64,000 bases of DNA from Capitulum mitella (lineage: Eukaryota; Arthropoda; Thecostraca; Pollicipedomorpha; Pollicipedidae). Shown here in pieces: positions 1 through 9,500 of this stretch (its first letter is position 1; the number at the start of each line of letters is the position of its first letter). A program made the position numbers and the translations under genes. Location of the stretch: positions 21,765,201-21,829,200 of the forward strand of contig CP099846.1 of assembly GCA_030062745.1 (NCBI GenBank), written 5' to 3'. The notes below the pieces were generated by a model. It was not told the origin of the DNA. It ran no database searches and worked only from the letters and a program-made list of their open reading frames with translations.

Positions 1-705
1 CCGGCCGGCAGCCAGTCGCCGCACGCGCCGGCCGGACCGTACCCGCCCGGCATGCAGCCGTCGCACAGCGCGCCCGGCGCGTACCCGGCCTCGTCGCCGT
101 CGCCGTACACGTCCACCAGCCAGGCGGCGCCGACCGGCGGCGGCCCGTACCCGGTTAGCTCGCAGGGTGGCCACGCCACGCCCAGCGCGGCGTACCCGCC
201 CAGCAGCCAGCCAGCGCTCAGCAGCGCGTCGCCGCACCCGCCCAGCTCGGGCGCCGGCCCGTACCCGGCCAGCAGCCAGGCGGCGCACAGCGGCGGCGCC
301 CAGTACGCGCCGGCCAGCAGCCAGGCGCACGGGGCGCCGGCGGCGTACCCGCCCAGCAGCCCGGCGCCGTACAGCGGCCCGGCCGGCGGCCAGCACTACG
401 GCCAGGCGGCGGGCTACGCGCCGCACCCGGGCCAGCCGCCGCAGCCGGCGCCGGGCCAGCCGTACCCGGCCGGCGCGCAGCCCGGCCAGCCGTACCACTA
501 CCCGCACCACGGGCCGGCCGGCGGCGCGCCGCCGCAGGGCCAGTACCCGCCGGCCGGGCCGCCGCACCCGTCCTATTTCCAGCCGCCGGGCGCGCAACAA
601 TACCCCGGCTACCACCACCAGCAGTACCAGTACCGGCCGGCGGCGCCCGGCGCACCGCCGGCCGGCCAGCCGGCGCAGTACGGCTACCCGCCGTACCAGC
701 ACTGA
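1..705 (+). CDS. 3'-terminal coding exon of a Pro/Tyr-rich protein (partial)
   Basis: The frame is open from the first base of the window to TGA at 703-705, so the 5' part of the gene lies outside. The 234 visible residues are low complexity, rich in Pro, Ala, Gly, Ser, Gln and Tyr. They are built from degenerate blocks of roughly 15-20 residues around AYPPSSQ or GPYPASS, then switch to a Gln/His/Tyr-rich end (QQYPGY, HHQQYQY) and finish in YGYPPYQH. There is no catalytic domain, signal peptide or membrane segment in this part. Tails with repeated PxYP/YP motifs occur in ESCRT-associated proteins such as ALIX and Hrs and in several RNA-binding and transcription factors. The ALIX comparison is only a resemblance. 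Codons use G/C almost exclusively in third position, like the exons of the neighbouring gene, which supports real coding. A purely spurious GC-rich ORF is the main alternative, but the Tyr-containing periodicity, clean stop and downstream poly(A) signal argue against it. Confidence 0.7.
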   Translation, partial: PAGSQSPHAPAGPYPPGMQPSHSAPGAYPASSPSPYTSTSQAAPTGGGPYPVSSQGGHATPSAAYPPSSQPALSSASPHPPSSGAGPYPASSQAAHSGGAQYAPASSQAHGAPAAYPPSSPAPYSGPAGGQHYGQAAGYAPHPGQPPQPAPGQPYPAGAQPGQPYHYPHHGPAGGAPPQGQYPPAGPPHPSYFQPPGAQQYPGYHHQQYQYRPAAPGAPPAGQPAQYGYPPYQH

Positions 706-1485
706 GGCGGCCGCGGGTCGCGTGCGGAGACGGCGGCGGTGAGGGGTGGTGGTCGCTGTTGCTGGCCCTGCCGGCGACGAAGCAGGTGGATGGGAGTTGG
801 CGGGAGTGGAGGGAGAAATGAGGTGGGAAGAAAGAGGTGTAGCGAGTTGGCGCATGGTCTCAGTCTCAGTATCGGTACGTAATGGTGTACGGAAGGGAAG
901 CCGATGGCAACTCGACATTGGTTGATTATCCATTTGCAGCCGACCTCGGCTGGTTTGAAACGCCCTTTTAGGCTTGCTTGTGGTAGCTGTTACTGTCGGA
1001 AGCTTTTAGTAGGCCACCTTTGGCTTAGGTATGAACGACGAATGTTGTGCGTCATTGGTACATGAACGTATTTTCCCGACGTGCGGAAGAGACTGGTATG
1101 AGTGTCCGGCTCACGATTGGCGTGTTGCTAGCCGCTGGGTGGCTCGTTCGCCTGTAATTTTTCGAGCAGTTTGTGGTATTGGGAGCAGTGTTCTGCAGCG
1201 TTTGGCGAACGTCCTGTCCGTGGCGCATGGTGAGACGTTCCGCGAGAGGAGAAATCGAATGCAGTGGTGCGCTGTGCAGGCGGAACGCTTGATGGCTCCG
1301 CATGCTCACGAATTTTAGGTGCGGTTAAGGCGTGCGTGGTACGTTCTGAATTAAAAACTAGATGCATCCTCCTCGGAACCTCGTCAGCTGCAACAGTCTT
1401 GGATCGGTTCTTACCCGTCAGAAACGACCCGTTCTGTTGTCATAGATGTATTGTCGTCAATAATAAATAGAGCGGACGAATTAAT
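706..1485 (+). other. Probable 3' untranslated region and convergent intergenic spacer
   Basis: No supported coding sequence lies between the stop at 705 and the end of the convergent corin-like gene at 1695. GC content drops immediately after the stop. The short ORFs here have no recognisable motifs. A canonical poly(A) signal sits about 760 bases after the stop, so most of the interval is best read as the 3' UTR of the plus-strand gene. No clear AATAAA for the minus-strand gene was seen between 1000 and 1695. Confidence 0.5.
1462..1467 (+). promoter_or_regulatory. Candidate poly(A) signal AATAAA
   Basis: A canonical AATAAA hexamer lies 757 bases downstream of the stop codon of the left-hand gene, in AT-rich sequence. 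It is the best candidate for that gene's transcript end. Confidence 0.5.
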
Positions 1486-1694
1486 GTCTGAACGAACGCG
1501 AATCACACACGATTATGGCTAGTAACAACAATGATTGGCTAGCGTCGCTCGCCGGCACCACTTCACCAGCGCCGTCCGCGCGGCACCAACGGGCGTCCCT
1601 CGAGCGGGCGGCTGTCACCACCGCGCATCACCAACGTCCACGCCTCGCCGCCTGCACAGGCGGCGACCACCTGCTCACCACTGCTCCACCGGTC

Positions 1695-1928
1695 TCACGT
1701 GGCCCGGGCCGGCGGCGGCGGCGTCGTCGGCGGGCTCTCCTCGAACGTGGCCATGCTGGTGCTCATCCACTCGAGGTTGGGCTGCAGGGCGTCGAAGCTG
1801 CGCGGCCTGGCGGGGCCCGGCTGGGCGCAGAGCTGGCGCGCCGAGACGCCCACCAGCCGCCAGGAGCCGGCGCCGGGGGCCTCTGGCGCGGCGCGGCACA
1901 CCAGCCCCACCCCGGCCATCTCGACGCC
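1695..1928 (-). CDS. Corin: Corin-like exon 13: protease C-terminus, GDSGGP lost, stop
   Basis: Encodes residues 713-789 and the stop at 1697-1695. [11 protein letters not shown] occupies the GDSGGPLVC position with neither the Ser nor the oxyanion glycines. After it the fold continues normally ([14 protein letters not shown] ... LEWMSTSM), followed by a short Thr/Pro-rich tail. The acceptor at 1929-1930 (TACCCAG) preserves both frame and the Cys191-Cys201 spacing best. An alternative in-frame acceptor lies 69 bases upstream. The AG at 2042-2043 leads to a stop. Confidence 0.83.
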   Translation of the reverse strand, partial: GVEMAGVGLVCRAAPEAPGAGSWRLVGVSARQLCAQPGPARPRSFDALQPNLEWMSTSMATFEESPPTTPPPPARAT

Positions 1929-3308
1929 CTGGGTACACACGGCCACAGCGCGGCATGGCGTCAAACGACCAGCCGCGGCGGCAGCAGGCAGCACCGTCTT
2001 GTGCTATGTTCACCGGGAAACCGCACACAGAGAGGTGGTCGCTGGAATGCAGCATTCAGATACTGCGTGTCTGTTTACATGCAGACCCGTATTCAAATCA
2101 ACCATATCCACCACCTTCCTTGGGGGAGAAAAATTACGCAGCGGAGAGCGATAAATGGTTTAAGAACAAGCCGGGCTGCTAGTCTTTCACACGTGTTTTA
2201 CCTCCAGGCCTCCCCAGAAAAAAAAATCCAGGGTGCATCCCTGCTCACAGTCATTCACAGTGAGTTTCGTACCTCGCATTCCACGTCGGAAGACCTGGGC
2301 CGAGCGCAGACGGTGGCGTTGGTGACGGCGGTGTCGTTCAGGCAGTCCTGGTCGAGTGTCGCCGAGTGCGGCAGGTACCTCATCTCGCCGTCTGAAACGG
2401 ACGCAGAGACCCCATGAGTCATTGCCGCTGCACGCCGCTGTCTTCCTCTGTCGGAATGCTGGGCTCTTCCAGCCGGTTGGTCATGCTGACGGAAGGGTTG
2501 AGGTTCCGTTCGTCTCGGTAGGGACTGAACCGAAATGTCATTTCTGATCTCTTTAAACAAGTGTTATCCAGGCGCGGCCGATTGATTTTACTCTTCAGTG
2601 TCAGCGAACGGAGGGCAGCAGCTCAAACATAGTGCTGAGCGGAGCGCATCTTTTTAGTTGACAGAAGGGTGGCTATCGCTTTGTAGACACATAATCGATG
2701 TACAACCGTTGGTAGTCTGACAACAGAAACTGAAGAAGCCTGGAGCAGTCCACAGCTCTTTGGCAGCCCCACTTCCCCTCTCAACAGCCTGTACCTGTTT
2801 CATTCCAGCCGAGAGTGTAGCAATCGATGACGTCACCGTCCGTCAGCGGCTCGCCGTCGGCGCAGGCGGGCCGCACTTGATCCGAGTCCTGCGTGGGCGA
2901 GGCCAGCCGGAGCAGGGTGATGGCGCTGCCATCTAGCGGCGACCGCACCATGCCGGTGACGCGGCGCACCTGCTGGTGCGGCGGCTCGCTGCCGGCCCGC
3001 GTCGAGCCGAACACAGCCCTCCAACGAGTACGCGGCCGCCTGGAACCGGTGTGGGGCACGACGTTAGCAAATACGGTATTTGTCATGGCACACGCAACGG
3101 ACTGAACGCAACGTGAAACCTGTGAAATGAAGTTTGTGCTGCGAACTGCACTGCCACTTGGTGGCCATCGAAGCTATCCATGTTACATCCGTACAACGCC
3201 ATGACCTTTACAGATGCAGTTGAGCTGACAAACATCAGAACCCGAAAATTCTCTGTCATTAAACCCGGCTGGAATCACACGATTTACCCTACGCTTAAAA
3301 GAAGAAAA

Positions 3309-3349
<41 letters not shown>

Positions 3350-3473
3350 ATACGAATATACACATATATATATGTATATATTCTTATGTATGTATGATAT
3401 ATATAAGAAAATCCGGTATATATATATATATATCTTATATATATATATATAGAAGAAAATCCGACATATATGC

Positions 3474-3507
<34 letters not shown>

Positions 3508-6500
3508 GTGTATATACAAACCCTGTGTACGGCGGAAGAGCCATCGCGAATCCACCACACAGCGAGCCCGGCGCGTGAATCGCAGGACACGACACAACCA
3601 ACGCACCCGGTGAAGCAGTCTGCCGAGGAGACCAGCCACTGGTTGTCGATGAGCGTGGCGTCGCAGAGGTGCTGGCCGTCCCTGAGCAGTCGCGCGTGCC
3701 AGGGAAAGTCGGCGGCGGTGGCGTGCTCGGCCCGGAGAGGCTGCAGCGGCGCCTGGCCGGGTGCCACGCCGCACGCTGCCGTACACAGGGGAAATGGGGT
3801 TCACACCGCGCGGGCGAGGCTGGCTTCGGTTAGCGGGAAACACTGGGCGGGGCGTCATGAACGATTTCAAAGGATTTTTAAGTGCAGACGGGAGAGATCC
3901 ATCGGCGTTCCGACGTGACTGGCGCCAGCGACGGCCCGCCGCGAAGTTCTCAGATGTACCACTGTCCGTTATAAGTCCAGGAAGGCTCGGCGACGTGCTT
4001 TCAGAACTGTTTGCTGTTTTACACTTTTGAAGAATATCGTCAAAATAATTAAACTGCGTGAGGCATTTCGGATTCCGGGTCCAGGAGGCTTCGTCCCCGT
4101 CCTCCGCATGCCGTCCTCCTCCCCAAAATACTGGATCCGCCGTGTCAGTCCGCAATGCGCGACGTCAGTGATCGTGGAAAATTACTGGAAACTATGGAAG
4201 GATCTAGATGTCAGTGAGAGAACCATCGCCACCCCCTTGGAGTATTCGAAGCGCTACCAATGCGAATGAAAACAATGCCAACGTGGACCAAAAAGGCGGA
4301 ACAAGTAAAAATGAAAGGGAAAGCAAGAGCAGAACACTCGAAAGGTCGTAATTCGAGAGCCCACCGAGGGGAGCCTGTCCATTCCTTGGCGGATGCCTGT
4401 ATGCCAGCGCCCGCCGCTGCTCCTCGACTGACCGAGGTTTGAGCATCGGACGTAGACCGCCTGGCCGGAGGGGCAGGCGGACGGCAGGAAGGTGCTGGCC
4501 TCGTCCGAGAGGCCCTGCAGGTGGACGAACTCGGTGCCGTTGTCGTCCGCGGCGCCGGCCACCAGTCGGGACTCCACCACGTCGGTCGTCCTGCAGATCA
4601 GGCGGCCGGTCAGACCGACTCGACACGGATGGCAGGGAAATTTTTCTCCAGCAAGCAGCTGGTGCGGTCGGTTAGGGGCGAACGAGTAGGCTGGTAGACG
4701 GATGTACAAATGTGACTGTGAAAGTGGGGCAATGCCGTAAGGGCTAACTGAAGTGCCACAGTGGCTTTTTAATCTGGTGGTACTAATGACGCTGATGTGA
4801 ACTGAATGTTAAAGCAATGCTAGCTAACGGAAAGTGAAAGTCCTACTGTCATCGCATTACAGGCATTCTATAGAACGGATTTGCTTTGTTTTGTAAATCA
4901 GCACCCAGCTCGTGAATAATGACCTCCAGGAAGCACCCGCTCTCGGCGCCCTGTGACCGTTCCCACCTGTAGGCCAGGAGCGAGCAGGCGAAGCTGAGGT
5001 TGGCGAGGGCGGCGCCCTCCGCCGGGCCGGGCTCTCCCTCCCGTCCGGCGCAGATGTAGTGGTGCCGGCCCCAGCCGTTGTAGGTCAGATACCCCTCCAC
5101 TCCGGCGCCGGCCGTCACGCCCTCCCGAGAGTCCAGGCTAACTGGAAAGTGGCACGGCCTGGTCGAGAAGCTCGGGAGGAGGACCAAATTATACGAACTG
5201 GGCTGGCACGATGATCGGTACGGTGACATCCGTTATCGTGTGGAACAAGTGCTTTGCTATTATGACTAACTGGTCCCCTCCACGACAGAAGCAGACCGAA
5301 ATATAATTCAGCAGATAACTGTGAACGGTCGTTTAAATCATAGCTGACATATGAGGAATGAACACGACCAGGATTTCAGAACAGCACACCGTTTCCTGCT
5401 TTCTTCAAACAACAGTAGCACAATACATCTGTCAAACACCAAGAAGGTATTTCACTACTCAGCACAATGTTACAAAGGGCCAACGCAAATGCAAATGGTT
5501 TGAGCATCGCCTGAGACAAACTGCGCCCCAACGCGAACGCCCTACTTTCGACGCACTGCGAGGATATTATTCGCACGTGTATCGGACTAGCAGAGCAGCC
5601 GCTCATTTCATGGCGACTAAATCACTCTACACTAGCGGCTCTGTCCCTTCCCCGGCGGTTCATGCCAGAGAGACCAGTCAAACCCGCCGTCGTCCCAGAC
5701 AGCCTGCGCCACACCGGCCAGGGGCCACATCGGAGACTGCCAGCATGGCTGCGCGTGGCAGCGGCGAAAATGGGGTTGCGTGGACCGCTGATGTGGGCCC
5801 TGCTCGACCGCTGGGGTTATATGAGCAATGCGGGAGCTGCGTAAACGGTCCCAGGGGCTGGAGATGAGATCGTTCGGGACGAACGCGAGCGGAGTTACGG
5901 AGACGATTATGGCCCAAGCCGAATTAGATGAATAATAGGAGACACATAGACGGGGACGGGAATACCTGCAGAGACTAGGGTGTGAGGGTTCTCTGAGAAT
6001 GCCAGGGTATGGTCGATAGAGACGGACACGGCATGCGTTGCGGTTAAGGCCCAAACAGGATCTGCAGAATAGGTGCAGTCTGAGTACCAGAAAAAAACAC
6101 GGGTACAGCGTCAGCACCCAGGAAGTTCACAGGAAGAGGAAAACACACACCAGGACCTTAAAAGGAGCGTCAACGGGGTGTCACGCCCAGACACGCATCC
6201 CTTCCTGTACGGCAACATACCGCATGGCTCCGCACGCTATCGTATAGCGGGGGGGGGGACACGCAAGGTTCCAGCGACCCCACCCCGCGGTCGGCTGGCG
6301 ACGCCCGGAGATCCGGGGGCGTCGTCGGCACCACTCACGGCAGCCCCGCTCGTCCCCAGCCAGCGCGCAGTCGTCCTGGCCGTCGCAGAGGGCCGAGGCC
6401 GGCACGCAGCTGCGCTCGCCGGCGCAGCGCACCATGCCCGGCGGGCAGAGCGGGCAGTCGGCCTCGTCAGAGCCGTCCGGGCAGTCCGGGGTGCCGTCGC

Positions 6501-9500
6501 AGACGCGCCGGCCGCGCCCCGCCAGCTCCAGGTCCCGCACACAACCTGCCGACATCACAGCCGCGTCAGAGGAAGGGAGCAGCTCCAGCCCCGCCCCCAC
6601 AGCCTGTCGACGTCACAGCCGCGTCAGAGGGAGGGAGCAGCTCCAGCCCGCCCCCCCCCCCCCCTCCCACAGCCTGTCGACGTCACAGCCGCGTCAGAGG
6701 AAGGGAGCAGCTCCAGGTCCCGCACACAACCTGCCGACATCACAGCCGCGTCAGAGGAAGGGAGCAGCTCCAGCCCCCCCCCCCCACAGCCTGTCGACGT
6801 CACAGCCGCGTCAGAGGGAGGGAGCAGCTCCAGGCCTCGCACACAGCCCGCCGACGTCACAGTCGCGTCAGAGGGAGGGAGCAGCTCCAGGTCCCGCACA
6901 CAGCCTGCCGACGTCACAGTCGCGTCAGAGGGAGGGAGCAGCTCCAGGTCCCGCACACAGCCTGCCGACGTCACAGCCGCGTCAGAGGGAGGGAGCAGCT
7001 CCAGGTCCCGCACACAGCCTGCCGACATCGCAGCCGAGCCTGGGCAAGATCAGGACGGCTTGAAAGAGCGGTGGGAAGGGGCTCAGACGAAACGTACGTA
7101 TGAACGGCGTCAAGGACAGACGACAAAGTAAAGACAAGGTCAAAATTATTCTGCGTTTGAGGAATGCTGTAGCCCACCAAAGCGCATATGATACATAGCA
7201 AATACATTATGTTTAGGTACATTTGCTATCGTAAACGGACAACTTCATCCAAGTTTACATTAATCTAACCGTTATTGGAATGCTTTACTGCTTTCAAAAC
7301 GAAACTGTGCGCATAAACTATGCCACAATCGTACACACAGTTTGACATGGTTTTGGTACGCTGGTATAACATACACGAAGTCTGTCCTCTGCGTTCGTGG
7401 ATATCTCATACAACCTGTGCTGTCGTTTTTGTTTCGGTAAAATTACCTGGCCGCGGCAGGCACTGTTGTTCTCCGTGTGCCGGAAACTTGTCGCAGAGAA
7501 TCCTGTCGACAAACTGTGCGGGCAGGCGCGGGTTGCACTGTGAGTAGAAGTCGTGGCAGTAGTCCCGGCACGGCAGGATCATCTGGTCCTCCAGACAGGC
7601 GGGCTGCAGCAGCTGGCAGACGAAGTCGTGCGCCAGCCGGTAACATTCCGAGTCGACCACCTCCCTGCGGGAACAGCGCAACAGCAGTCACCGGCCGGGC
7701 ACATCGTAACACTCCGAATCCGCCATCTTCCTGCGGAGAGTGGCGCAACATTGGTCGTGGGCTGGACACGAGGTGAAGCACCAGCGAAGACAATTTACCT
7801 AACGATCTCAGCTGGGAGAGAGGGTGGGACAGGCCGGGGAAGAGAAAGGAGGCTGCACGAGAACGATACAAGGGAAAGAGTCGAACCACCATGGAACGCA
7901 CATCAGAGACGGAGGAGAACGGCTGTAAATAAACTCGGGTAAGACTTAATTGGCGCCATTGCCATGCGGAGAACAACACCACGCCGACCAAAAAGCTGGT
8001 CTCTTTGTCTTGTAAATACGTTTACGCTCTACATGTTCCATGCCGCATACGCAAGTCACAACTTTTCGCTTTGTTCGGCACAAGTTCGAGGTGTGAAAGC
8101 GTAACATTCGATCAAGCGCATTACTGAGGTCAACAAAGTGATACATCTCATCAAGAGGCAATGCACTGGCCGCACGAGGTCAAGAGGTTGGACAGTGAAA
8201 GGAGCACGATTCTAGTCACTAAGATATGTACCTGAACGAGATCAGATGTTCGTTGATCTCGCGTAGATCCACGTGACCCAAAACATTGGGGTATGACGTC
8301 ATGTTGTACGGCATGTGAGAGCAAAAGGTCACTTCCAGCGGCTCACACTGCCGCGGACTGAGCGTGACCTCTGTGGCCTCTGTGGAGCGCGGGGTCGTCT
8401 GAAGGTCAACCAGCGGATCCAGATTCGGGGGCAGCGACTCCATAACGTTTGTGCGCTCTGAAAATGAACCGAAATGAGGTTACGACTACGGCCCACGTTG
8501 TACCGGTACTATGAGCGCTTTTAAAGACTGTAAAGCTAGAGCCATTTTTGGGTAAGTTCTTCCCATGCAGCGCCACAGGGAGGACGCTGAGGCTGCCAAA
8601 GTCAGCAGGGCCACCTTTTTACTTGTCCTGTACCTTTTTACCTACCTTTTGTACCTTTTTATGTTACCTGCACCTATGCAAACGACTCTTGCATCAGGCC
8701 TCGAGGCAGACCGAATCAGGGAACGTACTGGCATGCGTTAATTTATCATCAAAGTGACACTGCACGCAACTGTTACAGCTATCCCTCTCAAATCGTGCAA
8801 CCATGCATAAATAACAAGCGTTTATGTGGTATACAAATGGTGACATTTCTAGGCCTGCTTCGATCTCGTGCCTGAGAGCAGATACGCAAGATCACACTAA
8901 CTTTGACCAAATGGGTTCGGAAAGAAAACGTCTGAGAGTATGTGGGATTCACAACGCCAGCAACTGCAATTTGCAAGCCCGGTGCCAGTCCAAGCGTTGT
9001 ACGAGTGGTAAATCGCCGACATGTTTCGAAAACTTGAGTGGCAAATCAGGCACACGAACAACAGCTTTCATGAGTGAGGCCCTGAAAAACGGGAAAAACT
9101 GGAACCCGACTGTGGATATTTAAGCAATTCTTTTTGTGCAATACCAAAGACCCAACGGTAAGAATGACAAATGGTGGGGTCGATGAACCCCTGGATCTCA
9201 CCATACGTACTCATGCGTTGCAACAGAAAACATGTCTTAGCTAGGAGAAAGCAGAAATAAATGAAAGCGAGTCTACGGTTACCTTGAGACAGAAGAGGTT
9301 CATGTCTTGTTCAGACTCGTATCACCTATAGGTGCCCTGAACGAAAACGAAAAACACCAGCGCTCGTTACCTTGTATCTGGAGACTGTCGTGGTCGATTT
9401 CATACTGGCTCAGTACGGTACCCTCCCGTAACTCCTCGGCCAGAACGATGTAAAGATCGCCGGCGTCCACCGGGATCTTTCGTGTGTCCACGCGCAGGTT

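Larger units (their letters stand above)
1929..9370 (-). other. Introns 4-12 of the corin-like gene (between exons)
   Basis: The introns in this part are 344-1,197 bases long. From exon 13 upward they lie at 1929-2272, 2392-2794, 3040-3606, 3776-4432, 4591-4966, 5142-6338, 6546-7446, 7665-8231 and 8458-9370. Apart from the AT microsatellite (3313-3508) and the 57-bp array (6523-7036), no additional gene or recognisable element was seen in them. Confidence 0.8.

Noticed and set aside
2042..2043. Acceptor AG upstream of the last corin-like exon
   Set aside because: Joining exon 12 here gives a stop codon (TGA) within about 80 bases and removes the Cys201-containing region.
1515..2417. Plus-strand ORF of 300 codons
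   Set aside because: Antisense to exons 12 and 13 of the corin-like gene, which have domain-level support and matching splice phases.
6073..7131. Plus-strand ORF of 352 codons with repeated Ser/Arg cassettes
   Set aside because: It is the antisense reading of LDLa exon 7 and the 57-bp minisatellite of the minus-strand gene.
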